64,000 nt of DNA, from assembly GCA_018432235.1 (NCBI GenBank), contig JAHDLO010000010.1, positions 62,001 through 126,000 on the forward strand, given 5' to 3'. This stretch comes from Clostridiaceae bacterium (lineage in GTDB: Bacteria; Bacillota; Clostridia; Peptostreptococcales; Natronincolaceae). The notes under the pieces were generated by a model. The model was given only the letters and a program-made list of their open reading frames with translations. It was not told the origin of the DNA and made no database searches. A program made the position numbers and the translations under genes. Shown here piece by piece: positions 52,369 to 61,117 of the stretch; position 1 is the first letter of the stretch; each line of letters starts with the position of its first letter.

Positions 52369-53230
52369 CAGAATCCCTCCATAAGCTATTAATTCTCTCT
52401 ATTGCCACCTGATCCCTAAGCTTTTTAGAAGACGCCAGCTTAAGGGTTTCTTTACCCAAAGCCGAATATATATCCTCCAGCTCGGGACAGTACTTATTAA
52501 TTGCATCTAACTGCTTAATAATGGTATTAATATCGCCTCTGGCAATAGGGCCGGTTATGGCTTCCTCTCCACCAAGCACGTTAAAGTTAGCTATGCTTGC
52601 ATGAATCAGAGGCATCAATGCTGCTATAGACATCCCTCCCTCTAATCCCGCTGCCTCCATCAATCTTTTGCTGATGGATAGCAGTGTTACCAAATAGTTT
52701 GAAGCTACACAGGCGGCACTATGATATAGGGCCTTCCCCTCGGCGTGAATCAGCGTCACCTTATTTCCGCATTTAGTTAAGATATCCGCCAAAGCTTCAA
52801 TAGCAGAAGGGTCGCCCTCCAATGTAAAAACTGTGTCCTTAAGGTCCTTCAAGGCCCTTTCTATATCAGCAAAGGTTTGCAAAGGGTGGAGGGAGGCAGC
52901 ATGGCATCCTTTATGCCTAAGTCCTGAAAAAACCTCAGAGCTTAAGGCCCCACTCATGTGAAGGAATATTTGCCCCTTTTTCAGCTCACAGCTTAAAATT
53001 TCCTGAGCAATATGTGCTAATACATCATCTGGGGTTGTAACTATTACGATATCAGCTGATCCTAAAAGCAACTGAAGGCTTTCAAAGCAGCAGCCACCAA
53101 CAAAGAAAGCCGCCTTTTCAGAGGAGCTCCTGCTTTTACTGAAATAGCCCACCACGTCATAATTATTATCTGAAAGATATCTACCAAAGCTGGTTCCTAC
53201 CTTACCAGCACCTATAAAGCCTATTCTCAT
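52361..53230 (-). CDS. Rossmann-fold DUF2520 protein, likely ketopantoate reductase (PanG-like)
   Basis: A 289-residue NADP-dependent-looking protein starts at ATG 53230 behind GGAGG. The N-terminal Rossmann motif is [15 protein letters not shown], and the middle has SLHPLQTF and the helical DUF2520 part ([16 protein letters not shown]). It is the first gene of the panBCD operon and overlaps panB. An alternative ketopantoate reductase of this type, PanG, is known from Francisella, as I recall. Since no panE is present here, this protein probably performs that step. Confidence 0.8.
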   Translation of the reverse strand: MRIGFIGAGKVGTSFGRYLSDNNYDVVGYFSKSRSSSEKAAFFVGGCCFESLQLLLGSADIVIVTTPDDVLAHIAQEILSCELKKGQIFLHMSGALSSEVFSGLRHKGCHAASLHPLQTFADIERALKDLKDTVFTLEGDPSAIEALADILTKCGNKVTLIHAEGKALYHSAACVASNYLVTLLSISKRLMEAAGLEGGMSIAALMPLIHASIANFNVLGGEEAITGPIARGDINTIIKQLDAINKYCPELEDIYSALGKETLKLASSKKLRDQVAIERINSLWRDSDE

Positions 53231-53263
53231 AAGCTCAGCCTCCATTGTTATATTCAAAAAAAC

Positions 53264-53297
53264 AAAAAATGCCCTCTGAGCATGACAAAAAGGCATT
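53264..53297 (-). terminator. Leader terminator of the pan operon
   Basis: AATGCC and GGGCATT pair with a loop containing GCTCAGAG, followed by TTTTTTG, 35 bases before the first pan gene. The loop segment can instead pair with the upstream pan-like motif. Confidence 0.65.
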
Positions 53298-53309
53298 GAA
53301 GAATCAATC

Positions 53310-53352
53310 ACTATTTTTCGTCCGTCTCGGTCCTCACAGGCTCAGAGCAGAA
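53310..53352 (-). ncRNA. pan-like leader RNA motif
   Basis: The minus strand reads CTCTGAGCCTGTGAGGACC then GAGACGGACG directly upstream of the pan operon. This resembles, as I remember it, the pan RNA motif described for pantothenate operons in Firmicutes. Its CTCTGAGC is fully complementary to GCTCAGAG in the terminator that follows, so a switch between antitermination and termination is likely. Confidence 0.55.
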
Positions 53353-53535
53353 AAATCGATATTCATTTATTCATTATTCACCATTTCTAAAAGTATAGCT
53401 CCAAAAGGATACTACCTTTAACCTCAGTTTAGCACACATAAATCTTGATTTCAATACGCTAAAAAAATCAACTGAAAAACTGAATATTAACATGGCATAT
53501 TAACGGAAAATAATTATTAAATATTTCTTAAAAAC

Positions 53536-53565
53536 TTTACAACAGGTATTAGTACCTGGTATTAT
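53536..53565 (+). promoter_or_regulatory. Promoter of the DegV gene with a FapR-like operator
   Basis: TTTACA (53536-53541), 18-base spacer, TATTAT (53560-53565). ATTAGTACCTGGTATTAT (53548-53565) lies over the -10 and closely follows the FapR consensus TTAGTACCTnnTACTAA. FapR represses lipid synthesis genes and is released by malonyl-CoA or malonyl-ACP. Confidence 0.7.
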
Positions 53566-53594
53566 ATTTTTATATACATTAAAGGAGTGATTGC

Positions 53595-54422
53595 ATGGCT
53601 ATGATTAAAATTGTTACCGATAGTACTGCTTACATAGAAAAGGAATATGCTCAGGCTAACGACATAACTATAGTTCCACTGTCTGTTAACTTCGAGGGTA
53701 CTATTACCAATGAAGGCTTTCCAGGTGAGTTTGATGCTTTTTTTGAACGTCTGGCTAAGTCCAAGGACTTCCCTACCACCTCCCAGCCTGCCGTGGGTTC
53801 CTTTGCTGAGGTTTATGAAAAGGCAATTGCTGAGGGCTGCGAGGTTATTGTTTTGACCATTTCCTCAAAGCTAAGTGGTACCTACAACAGTGCCTGTACG
53901 GCAGCAAATCTTGTGGATGCAGATAAAATATCCGTTATAGATTCAGAAACTGTTGCAGCTAATCTTAAGGTTCTGACAGAGATGGCTCTTAGCATGGCGA
54001 AGGAGGGACATTCAAGGGCAGATATCGTGAAGGCTATTGATGCACAGAAAAAGCGTACGGGTATCCGTCTCACCGTTGGCACCCTGGACTATCTAAAAAA
54101 GGGTGGTAGGCTCTCAAATACCAGCGCTTTTATCGGTTCTCTTTTAAATATAAAGCCAATTATAGCTCTTAAGGAGGGTAAGCTGGAGCCTGTTGATAAG
54201 GTAAGGGGAAGAAAAAAAGCGCTTGAAAAAATCAGCGAGGATATCCCAGATAGTATTACAGAAATAAATATTGCTCATATTCTTGCCCTCGATGAAGCAA
54301 CTGAATTGAAGGAGGAGCTTTCTAAGAAATACCCTCACGTAAAAATAAGTATACAGGTGCTGGGACCGGTAATCGGAGCGCATCTTGGCCCTAAGGCATT
54401 AGGAGTTTTAACAAAATATTAA
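53595..54422 (+). CDS. DegV family fatty-acid-binding protein (FakB-like)
   Basis: DegV/FakB proteins bind a fatty acid and present it to the kinase FakA for phospholipid synthesis. The 275-residue protein has the typical N-terminal KIVTDSTAYIEKEYA, the TSQPAVGSF loop, TISSKLSGTYNSA and the ligand region GTLDYLKKGGRLSNTSAFIGSLLNIKPII. The stop precedes a terminator. Its promoter carries a FapR-like operator, consistent with lipid metabolism. Confidence 0.9.
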   Translation: MAMIKIVTDSTAYIEKEYAQANDITIVPLSVNFEGTITNEGFPGEFDAFFERLAKSKDFPTTSQPAVGSFAEVYEKAIAEGCEVIVLTISSKLSGTYNSACTAANLVDADKISVIDSETVAANLKVLTEMALSMAKEGHSRADIVKAIDAQKKRTGIRLTVGTLDYLKKGGRLSNTSAFIGSLLNIKPIIALKEGKLEPVDKVRGRKKALEKISEDIPDSITEINIAHILALDEATELKEELSKKYPHVKISIQVLGPVIGAHLGPKALGVLTKY

Positions 54423-54434
54423 TTTATTTATCAT

Positions 54435-54462
54435 CCCCTCAGCATCCCGAGGGGATTGTTTT
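54435..54462 (+). terminator. Terminator of the DegV gene
   Basis: CCCCTC and GAGGGG with an eight-base loop, then TTGTTTT. Confidence 0.78.
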
Positions 54463-54555
54463 ATGCCTTAATATGTAATATACTAAAAGCTGTATTTGTG
54501 CGTATATAATCGACCTAATTAATAAAACCTATGATTAACAATGGGGTGATGGTGT

Positions 54556-54915
54556 TTGAAAAAATTATTGAGTAAATATATGAAAATCTTAAAATATGCC
54601 TTGTACAGCATAGCAGCGATTAGTGCTGTCGGTCTTATCTTTGCCGCCATCAGCGGAAGAAACATGCTAAAATCAGTGTTTGATTTTAATTACATTTTTG
54701 CAGTAGTCATCCTGCTTTATGGGCTTGGTGTTCACTTCATGCCCGTAAGGGTCTTTAAGAAAAATCGTTTAGTGGATCATTCAAACTACATGGATATTAT
54801 TAGGGAGGAAAAGGAAAGAAAGCTGGAGGGCTCCATGGAGAGTATTGTCTGGGGAATTACTAATATGCTTATCGTAGGCGCTATTGAGATAATAATACGC
54901 ATAGCTTTAGGCTAA
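54556..54915 (+). CDS. Small membrane protein, unknown function
   Basis: A 119-residue protein starts with TTG at 54556 after a GGGGTGATGG stretch. Three membrane segments are predicted (about residues 11-30, 40-60 and 95-115), with a charged loop (KKNRLVDHSNYMDIIREEKERK). The family is not recognised; it is similar in style to small Firmicute membrane proteins. A strong terminator follows. Confidence 0.65.
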   Translation: MKKLLSKYMKILKYALYSIAAISAVGLIFAAISGRNMLKSVFDFNYIFAVVILLYGLGVHFMPVRVFKKNRLVDHSNYMDIIREEKERKLEGSMESIVWGITNMLIVGAIEIIIRIALG

Positions 54916-54917
54916 TA

Positions 54918-54949
54918 AAGCAGAGGTTGCCTTTTCAGGCCCTCTGCTT
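54918..54949. terminator. Terminator after the small membrane gene
   Basis: AAGCAGAGG with CCTCTGCTT, with an inner GCC/GGC pair, in a perfect stem. Confidence 0.8.
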
Positions 54950-55139
54950 ATTTGTTAATATTATTTAATTACATATTGTCTATATTTTAAATAAAAAACC
55001 CAGTTTTTTTAATCCTTTTTGTTAATAATTTAGGTATTATGTATAGTATGAGGAAATTGCACAATAAAAGCTGGCATTCCCTTGGTATCATACAAATCAC
55101 ACAGTACATTTATACTTATTCAAGGAGAGCAGATAGTCT

Positions 55140-55334
55140 ATGAATATATTAAAATCAATCATACGGCTTTATGAAATAAAAAATGAGATGGAGGCTGATG
55201 TCCTCCACTATAGCAACAGACAGACCTTAACAGAAGAATTTGACAGCTTAAAGGTAACTATACTAAACTCAAACTTTGCCTTCGATAATGTTAGACAGCT
55301 GATTACCGAGGTTGAGTCAAAAATACGGTCATAA
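55140..55334 (+). CDS. Hypothetical 64-residue protein
   Basis: A small, mostly alpha-helical, charged protein (MNILKSIIRLYEIKNEMEAD...). AAGGAGAG is 11 bases upstream, at the edge of useful spacing. It is convergent with trmB, sharing the hairpin at 55343-55364. Neither family nor domain was recognised. It may be a true small gene or chance. Confidence 0.45.
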   Translation: MNILKSIIRLYEIKNEMEADVLHYSNRQTLTEEFDSLKVTILNSNFAFDNVRQLITEVESKIRS

Positions 55335-55342
55335 TCTGAAAA

Positions 55343-55364
55343 GATAAAGGCATTAGCCTTTATC
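55343..55364. terminator. Terminator overlapping the trmB stop codon
   Basis: GATAAAGGC and GCCTTTATC around a four-base loop that contains the trmB stop codon; TTTT follows on the minus strand. Confidence 0.75.
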
Positions 55365-55994
55365 GGCAACTGCAATGCATTGATAAATAGGTTTACCCAT
55401 ACGGGTAAACTTTTCTTCATATTCGGTCATTATATGTCCTTCTAAAGGCTTGCTATGTATGTCATAGCTGACCTCTCTAAGCTGCATAGCCGTAGCTTTA
55501 ATTTCTTCTAAGGCAAACTCAAAAAGCATCAGACTATCAGTTCTAAAGCGCAACTCACCACTGGCCTTTAATATATTGGAATAAATTGCTAAAAATTTTC
55601 TATGGGGCAGTCTCCTTTTCGCATGTCTGGCCTTAACCCAGGGGTCACTAAAGTTTAAATAAATGCGTTCTAGCTCACCCTCTCCAAATATCTCCTTAAG
55701 ATTTTCAGCATTTTCACATATCATATAGAGATTGGACAGCCTCATATCCCCAAGCCTTTGTAGTGCCTTATAAACTAGCTCCTCCGATTTTTCGATTCCT
55801 ATAAAATTGATATTGGGATGTTCCTTTGCCAGGCTTGTTATAAACTGTCCCTTCCCCATTCCCAATTCTATATGAAGGGGATTACTGTTACCAAAAACTG
55901 CTTTCCATCTACCTTTGTTTTCTACTGGTCTTTCAATAAAACAATCAAATTCAGGCAGTAGCTGGTCAACTCCTGCAATATTTCTTACCCTCAT
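55353..55994 (-). CDS. trmB: tRNA (guanine-N7)-methyltransferase
   Basis: TrmB methylates G46 of tRNA using S-adenosylmethionine. The 213-residue protein has the SAM motif LHIELGMGKGQFITSLA, the NFIGIEKSEELV region, the catalytic YLNFSDPWVKARHAKRRL and the C-terminal TEYEEKF. The ATG at 55994 follows AGAGGTG and gives the family length, so the longer frame to 56042 is not used. All key residues are present. Confidence 0.93.
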   Translation of the reverse strand: MRVRNIAGVDQLLPEFDCFIERPVENKGRWKAVFGNSNPLHIELGMGKGQFITSLAKEHPNINFIGIEKSEELVYKALQRLGDMRLSNLYMICENAENLKEIFGEGELERIYLNFSDPWVKARHAKRRLPHRKFLAIYSNILKASGELRFRTDSLMLFEFALEEIKATAMQLREVSYDIHSKPLEGHIMTEYEEKFTRMGKPIYQCIAVADKG

Positions 55995-56057
55995 GCCTTC
56001 ACCTCTGGTATATAATATAATATCTAATATAACACTTCCCACTGCAAAACGAAAGCC

Positions 56058-56726
56058 TTAACATTCACTAACCTGATATACACCCTCTAACTTGCTGAGC
56101 ATTGTGATAATATCGCCCTTATGCTGATTGTCATTTATCCTTAATTTTAAGAAAAGTACTGCTTTGCATGCGTCCACATCCTCCATTTCGAGTGTTATAT
56201 TCATGATTGATATTCTCTCTACACCTAATGTCTCTGCTACCCTAGCCAGTTGCCCCGGTACATTATTGATTATAAGCCTGATGCTAATCGTATTTCGTCT
56301 GTCCGGCACAAGGCCTTCAAGCCTTGAAAAGACCTTAAGCACCACCAGCACAATTATTGTAGTTGCTATAGCCCCTGTATAGAAGCCAACGCCAAGGGCT
56401 AGCCCGATAGCTGCAATTGCCCATAGACTGGCAGCCGTCGTCAGTCCTTTGATGGTATTGCCGTCTCTCATAATAGTTCCGGCACCCAAAAATCCTATAC
56501 CACTTATGACCTGGGCCCCCAGACGGGCAGGATCGAGATTTGTGTAGCCTCTATAGCTATGAAAGATGAATACCGACAAAAGCATAACAAGGGTTGACCC
56601 CGAGCATACAAGTATATGGGTTCTTAACCCTGCTGCCCGCCTCACACTCTCCCTTTCTATACCAATCAAACCCCCAAGTATTGTAGATAAAATTAATCGT
56701 AGAATAATTTCATGCATGCTCAGCAT
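56058..56726 (-). CDS. MgtC/SapB family membrane protein
   Basis: A 222-residue protein. Five N-terminal membrane helices carry the family motif GGLIGIERESVRRAAGLRTHILVCSGS and the segment GIGFLGAGTIMRDGNTIKGLTTAASLWAIAAIGLALG. A C-terminal soluble domain of about 75 residues (ACT-like) follows. MgtC proteins inhibit or modulate other membrane enzymes and often respond to magnesium; the exact role is unknown. Confidence 0.88.
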   Translation of the reverse strand: MLSMHEIILRLILSTILGGLIGIERESVRRAAGLRTHILVCSGSTLVMLLSVFIFHSYRGYTNLDPARLGAQVISGIGFLGAGTIMRDGNTIKGLTTAASLWAIAAIGLALGVGFYTGAIATTIIVLVVLKVFSRLEGLVPDRRNTISIRLIINNVPGQLARVAETLGVERISIMNITLEMEDVDACKAVLFLKLRINDNQHKGDIITMLSKLEGVYQVSEC

Positions 56727-56839
56727 ATGATCACCATATCTCTAATGAATTTTAATACTAAAAAAATTATAAATTTATATTTAATAAGTCGATTTTTGGT
56801 ATACAATTAATAGTATGAATAAATCTAGGAGGTTTTAAA

Positions 56840-57112
56840 ATGGATTATTTAGCCACAGGTGGCGTACTGCTTTATGAATGGCTCAAAACCCTTATTATTT
56901 TTGCCCTAATTGATAGAATTATTATAAGGAAAAGGATAAATGAAATTCTAAAAAGTCACGATACCTACATCTCATCGTTGGTGGTGGCAGCATTTTTAAT
57001 GTTAATCCGATATCAAAGCCTCACCATTGGACTATTTATATTATGGTCTGCATTCCTTTTATTTAGTTATGTTTTGATTAGGACAATTTCAAAGGTGCTG
57101 TTTAGGCTTTAA
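56840..57112 (+). CDS. Small membrane protein, unknown function
   Basis: A 90-residue protein with a clear TAGGAGG site. Hydrophobic segments: about residues 15-26, 46-57 and 62-81, with basic loops (IIRKRINEILKSHD). It lies 70 bases before a c-di-AMP riboswitch that controls the next gene. No family recognised. Confidence 0.65.
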   Translation: MDYLATGGVLLYEWLKTLIIFALIDRIIIRKRINEILKSHDTYISSLVVAAFLMLIRYQSLTIGLFILWSAFLLFSYVLIRTISKVLFRL

Positions 57113-57179
57113 AAAAAATCCTGGACAAGTAACCAATATTTAGCTTTATATTTTTAGAAAATCTGCAAAAAATACTATT

Positions 57180-57291
57180 GAGCCGAAAGTTTAAAAAATT
57201 AAACTGCGGGGGAACCGATCTTTAGGGGTGAATCGATAACGTAGGCTATTCCCAAGCCGAACCCGTCAGCTAACCTCGTAGGCTAAAGGGA
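57180..57291 (+). promoter_or_regulatory. c-di-AMP riboswitch (ydaO/yuaA class)
   Basis: The conserved parts are easy to see: GCCGAAAGT, GGGGGAACCGA, GGGGTGAATCGATAACG, then CCGAACCCGTCAGCTAACC and CGTAGGC. This class binds c-di-AMP and usually turns off genes for cell wall hydrolases and ion uptake. It sits 11 bases before the start of a broken spore cortex hydrolase gene. Confidence 0.93.
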
Positions 57292-57301
57292 GGTAAAGCA
57301 A

Positions 57302-57839
57302 ATGAAAAAATTATTATGCACAATGCTTCTGGTTTTATCTATTGCTGTGCCTACAGCTAATGCAATTGATGCCTATAGGTATCATGGCGCACAGAATTTA
57401 GTATTAGAGGATTCTGTGGATACCTTTAAGGAGGATATATCTCTCAGGCAACTTTGTAGAAGCTAACGGCAGTCTTTTGGGATACAAAGCTCAGGACATT
57501 TATCTGCTGGCAAAAATTATTCATGCTGAGGCCAGGGGTGAAACGTTGGAGGGTAAAATTGCAGTAGGGGCTGTCGTATTAAATAGAGTTGAGGATGAAA
57601 GATTTCCTGACTCTATAGAGGCAGTTATTTTGCAGCCTCGGCAGTTCAGCTCCGTTGCAGATGGTCAATTTACCCTAGAGCCTGATGAAAGCTGTTATAA
57701 TGCAGCATATCATTGTATTATGGGAAATGATCCAACTAACGGATGTGTTTTTTTCTATAACCCCGCCATTGCTACAGTTAAATGGAGCTTTCAAAGGGAA
57801 ACAGAGATAATAATCGGAGGGCATCATTTTACAAGGTAA
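57302..57839 (+). pseudogene. Spore cortex-lytic/cell wall hydrolase, interrupted by a frameshift
   Basis: ATG 57302 opens a signal peptide (MKKLLCTMLLVLSIAVPTANA) and a short linker. The frame then ends in TAA at 57464-57466. Shifting one base gives a continuous SleB/CwlJ hydrolase domain to 57839 (GYKAQDIYLLAKIIHAEARGETLEGKIAVGAVVLNRVEDERFP is its signature, with the catalytic glutamate in HAEARGE). The switch point is near 57436-57450 (GATATATCTCTCAGGC). It may be a true frameshift, a sequencing error, or a programmed slip. The downstream part could use the TTG at 57477. Confidence 0.85.
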
Positions 57840-57852
57840 AAACGACAAACAA

Positions 57853-57880
57853 AAAAACAACAGGTTATCCTGTTGTTTTT
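57853..57880. terminator. Terminator of the hydrolase gene
   Basis: AAAAACAACAGG and CCTGTTGTTTTT with a four-base loop. Confidence 0.88.
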
Positions 57881-57885
57881 TGTTA

Positions 57886-58602
57886 TTAAAGACCTTCTTC
57901 TATAGGCCTTATAAACTGAAGTGGTTTTTCTCTGATTATGGATGGGATTTTAATGTCATCTAAATATTCGATATTAACCTGTAACCCATCCACCTTCATA
58001 AACTCAAATATAAAGGTTTGGTGCTCCACATATCTTTTAAGGCTATTGACATTGCCAATCACCTGAATCACATAGGGCGGTGCCACAGGCAATGTGTGTA
58101 CATTAATATGGCTGCCTGCCAGAGTTATCTCGCTTCTTGCTGTGAGACGCACATTGTTGACAGATAATACCTCACCACCAAAAATCTTCAGCTCATTGAC
58201 AAGTGTCATTAAGTATTTTTTTTCCTCCATTAATGGTGCTATATTATCACCCATCATCCCTTCTATTGTGATCACCATACCCGGACCTGCCGCAGCTGTA
58301 TGCCCTGATAAAAATCTATAATGCTGCATTTCATTTCTTAACTTACTTAAAGGAATGCTGTCAGTGATTTTTTCCTGCTCATACTGATCAATGAGCTTCC
58401 CCAAATCCAATATTTTATTTTTTGTATCTTCGTTTGCCTTTTTTAATTCAGCAATCTCCCGCGCCTCAGCCTCTCTGTTAAGTGAAAAATTGAAATCATC
58501 ACCTTCTGAAGGCACATCTGTATTTAATTGAATCCCTACGATTACACCAAAAAGGGTAAATAGTAGAAATAAGCATATGATAAATATGGTGTTGTTTTTC
58601 AA
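57886..58602 (-). CDS. DUF881 family protein
   Basis: A 238-residue protein starts with TTG at 58602 behind AAAGGATG; an in-frame ATG at 58686 lacks a site. One N-terminal membrane helix (IFIICLFLLFTLFGVIVGI) is followed by a coiled coil (residues 45-90). The DUF881 domain comes next (GPGMVITIEGMMGDNIAPL, LVNELKIFGGEVLSVNNVRLTARSEI, PPYVIQVIGNVNSLKRYV). Such proteins commonly lie near division or sporulation genes; the function is unclear. Confidence 0.82.
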   Translation of the reverse strand: MKNNTIFIICLFLLFTLFGVIVGIQLNTDVPSEGDDFNFSLNREAEAREIAELKKANEDTKNKILDLGKLIDQYEQEKITDSIPLSKLRNEMQHYRFLSGHTAAAGPGMVITIEGMMGDNIAPLMEEKKYLMTLVNELKIFGGEVLSVNNVRLTARSEITLAGSHINVHTLPVAPPYVIQVIGNVNSLKRYVEHQTFIFEFMKVDGLQVNIEYLDDIKIPSIIREKPLQFIRPIEEGL

Positions 58603-58693
58603 GCTTTCACATCCTTTATAAAAGGCTTTTTTAAAATGAAGTATATCAAAAATAATACCCTTTATCTCGTGATTAGTCAATGGCATTAAAAAA

Positions 58694-58713
58694 GGAAGGT
58701 GTTAAGACCTTCC
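58694..58713 (-). terminator. Terminator at the end of the SASP gene
   Basis: GGAAGGT and ACCTTCC with a six-base loop holding the TAA stop codon, then TTTTTT on the minus strand. Confidence 0.85.
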
Positions 58714-58884
58714 CAGATGTGTTAAGCTTTTTTCTGCTTCCTCTATCATTCTCTTAACCATATGACCACCGACATAGCCTGCAGCCGTCTCGTTCTCCAG
58801 CCCCAGCTCCTTTGCAATTTCAGCTTTAAAGGATTGTAGCGCCTGTCTGGCCTCCGGCACTGCTATACTTCTTTTGCTTGGCAT
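58702..58884 (-). CDS. Alpha/beta-type small acid-soluble spore protein
   Basis: A 60-residue DNA-binding protein that coats spore DNA. The sequence PEARQALQSFKAEIAKELG contains the germination protease site region, and GYVGGHMVKRMIEEAEKSL is the second conserved helix. ATG 58884 is best (GAGGTG seven bases upstream); the ATG at 58890 overlaps that site. Direct evidence that the organism forms endospores. Confidence 0.9.
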   Translation of the reverse strand: MPSKRSIAVPEARQALQSFKAEIAKELGLENETAAGYVGGHMVKRMIEEAEKSLTHLGRS

Positions 58885-59125
58885 ATTCATCACCTCGTTA
58901 TTATTGTTGCTGCATTCAATAATAAATATGTCCATTATTTTTTGACATTTATAGCATAAATTAAGCTATAAAATTATATATAGCAGATATATGAAAAATT
59001 TGCATATCGCTTTTGTGGCAGACATACCTACATACCATCTTTATTTGCACTCTTTTTATATGATAATATTGATTATATATGCAAATTTTGGGTATGGTAA
59101 TAACAATTTAAAAGGGGGGCTATAT

Positions 59126-59731
59126 ATGATTTCATTAAGCTTTATTCTTTCAAGAGAAAAACTGACATTAATGGACAGCAGGACCGACCTTAAATCAGCC
59201 TTGCAAATTATTGAAAGTGGCAACTTCTTGTCTCTGCCAGTGATTGAGGACAATAGCTTTATCGGTATTGTTTCAAAGGACAAAATTTTACAAGCAACGA
59301 TAGATGCCAAAGATACTATAAAGTATGTCTATCAAATAGTCCGTAGTGACATACCGGCGCTAACCATTGAGGATGATACTGAGGAGGCGGCGCTACTGCT
59401 GGCAGAGACCAATACACCCTTTGTTGCAATAAACGATATTAATGGCTCCTTTATCGGTATCATTACCCACAAGACAATTTTTAAGCACTATGCTCATATA
59501 CTTGGTATAAACAAAGGTCATAAGCTAATTATAACCACCTATGATATTAAAGGCCGTCTGGCACTCCTCACCGATGTTATATCCAAGGAAGGCGGAAATA
59601 TTTTAAGCCTTGTCATAGATAATCCCAATGTCTCAACCAATGTAGTCAAAATAATCGTACGGCTGGAGGCTTCAAATATCCAGAGAATTAAGGATGCCAT
59701 AGAAGCATCGGGCTTTTCCATAAGAATTTAA
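59126..59731 (+). CDS. CBS-pair and ACT domain protein (AcuB-like)
   Basis: A 201-residue protein starts at ATG 59126 behind AAAGGGGGG. Two CBS domains fill residues 1-125 (LPVIEDNSFIGIVSKDKIL, FVAINDINGSFIGIITHKTIF). An ACT domain follows (IITTYDIKGRLALLTDVISKEGGNILSLVIDN). This build binds adenine nucleotides and amino acids and is used as a metabolic sensor, as in AcuB. Its target is not evident. Confidence 0.85.
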   Translation: MISLSFILSREKLTLMDSRTDLKSALQIIESGNFLSLPVIEDNSFIGIVSKDKILQATIDAKDTIKYVYQIVRSDIPALTIEDDTEEAALLLAETNTPFVAINDINGSFIGIITHKTIFKHYAHILGINKGHKLIITTYDIKGRLALLTDVISKEGGNILSLVIDNPNVSTNVVKIIVRLEASNIQRIKDAIEASGFSIRI

Positions 59732-59757
59732 AAAGTGACCCTTTGGGGGGTCACTTT
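59732..59757. terminator. Terminator between CBS-ACT gene and trpS
   Basis: AAAGTGACC and GGTCACTTT with an eight-base loop, serving two convergent genes. Confidence 0.85.
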
Positions 59758-59758
59758 C

Positions 59759-60760
59759 TCATTTTAGGTTGATTAGACCTAAATTTTCCTTTACCTTTTT
59801 CATGGTTTTTTCTGCCATGGCAGTTGCTCTTTCTGCACCACTTTTGTAGATTTGGGTTACATAGTCCATATTAGCCATATACTCTGCATACCTGGTTTTG
59901 AAGGGCCTTATGGTTTCTATCAATAGCTCTGCCAGATCCTTCTTAAAGGCACCGTAACCCTTACCGTCGTATTTTTCTTGAATTTCTAAGGGCTCTATGC
60001 CTGAGATTGTAGCATATATCGTGATCAGATTCTTGATTCCCGGCTGATTGTCTGAATAGGCAACTCTGTTTTCTGCATCAGTTACAGCCTTCTTTAATTT
60101 AGTAAGAATTAAATCCTCGGCATCCATCAGATATATAGTGGCATATGGATTTTCATCTGATTTAGACATTTTTTTCTCTGGCTCCTGAAGGCTCATAATT
60201 TTAGCCCCCATCTTAGGAATATGATGCTCCGGCACCGTAAAGGTTTCACCATATATATTGTTGAAGCGAATAGCAATATCTCTGGAAAGCTCTAAATGCT
60301 GTTTTTGGTCTTCACCAACCGGCACGACATCTGTTTGATATAATAGTATGTCAGCCGCCTGCAGCACCGGATAGGTAAAGAGACCGGTATTAATATTATC
60401 CTTATGTCTTTCGGATTTTTCCTTAAATTGTGTCATTCTGTTCAGCTCGCCGATATAGCTGTAGCAGTTTAAAATCCAAGCCAGCTCAGTATGCTGAGGC
60501 ACCTGGGATTGGAAAAATAAGATATTCCTTTCAGGATTAAGGCCACAGGCCAGGTACTGCACTAAAAAGGATAGGCAGGTCTTGCGAAACTCTTCAGGAT
60601 TATGCCTTATAGTTAAGGAATGTAGATCTACTATTGAATATAAACACTGATATTCCTCCTCTAAAGCCTTCCAATTCTTAACAGCCCCTATATAATTGCC
60701 TATTGTTAGACTTCCCGTTGGCTGGGCGCCACTGAAGATGATTTTCTGATTAGCCTCCAT
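59759..60760 (-). CDS. trpS: Tryptophanyl-tRNA synthetase
   Basis: TrpRS charges tRNA-Trp. The 333-residue class I synthetase has the HIGH-like motif PTGSLTIGNYIGAV near residue 14, the KMSKS motif at about 196, and family segments WILNCYSYIGELNRMTQFKEKS and QAADILLYQTDVVPVGEDQKQHLE. ATG 60760 follows AAGGAGG. Expression is controlled by a tryptophan T-box leader. Confidence 0.95.
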   Translation of the reverse strand: MEANQKIIFSGAQPTGSLTIGNYIGAVKNWKALEEEYQCLYSIVDLHSLTIRHNPEEFRKTCLSFLVQYLACGLNPERNILFFQSQVPQHTELAWILNCYSYIGELNRMTQFKEKSERHKDNINTGLFTYPVLQAADILLYQTDVVPVGEDQKQHLELSRDIAIRFNNIYGETFTVPEHHIPKMGAKIMSLQEPEKKMSKSDENPYATIYLMDAEDLILTKLKKAVTDAENRVAYSDNQPGIKNLITIYATISGIEPLEIQEKYDGKGYGAFKKDLAELLIETIRPFKTRYAEYMANMDYVTQIYKSGAERATAMAEKTMKKVKENLGLINLK

Positions 60761-60814
60761 GATATTACCTCCTTCGTTAAATTATTATAATAGAATACAA
60801 TGAGAAATTAAAAA

Positions 60815-61055
60815 AGCCCCTCATCTCTAATAATCAATTAGAGACGAAGAGCTAATCTCCGCGGTACCACTCTAGTTGGTGCTGCAGCACCCACTTGACT
60901 CCTATAACGGGGAGCAGCCGTCCTGGCCTACTATCTATTTCAGCCGGCACTCATAAGTCCATTCAAAGCAGTCCTGCATCGATCTCCCACCACCATCGAC
61001 TCGCTAAAGCATTTCTCTACTCCTACTATTCTTAGTCATTGCTTTGATATATAAT
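60815..61055 (-). promoter_or_regulatory. Tryptophan T-box leader of trpS
   Basis: On the minus strand stem I is followed by the specifier context TTTGAATGGACTTATG, carrying the tryptophan codon TGG, and by the T-box AGAGTGGTACCGCGGAG. A 17-pair terminator comes next (60815-60831 with 60837-60853), then TTTTTT. Uncharged tRNA-Trp should allow read-through. Confidence 0.93.
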
Positions 61056-61088
61056 TCATATATAAGCTATTATTGTTATTAATATTTG

Positions 61089-61117
61089 ATTATACAGCTG
61101 TTTTTTATACATGTCAA
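61089..61117 (-). promoter_or_regulatory. Sigma-A promoter of trpS leader
   Basis: TTGACA (61112-61117) and TATAAT (61089-61094) separated by 17 bases. Confidence 0.85.
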
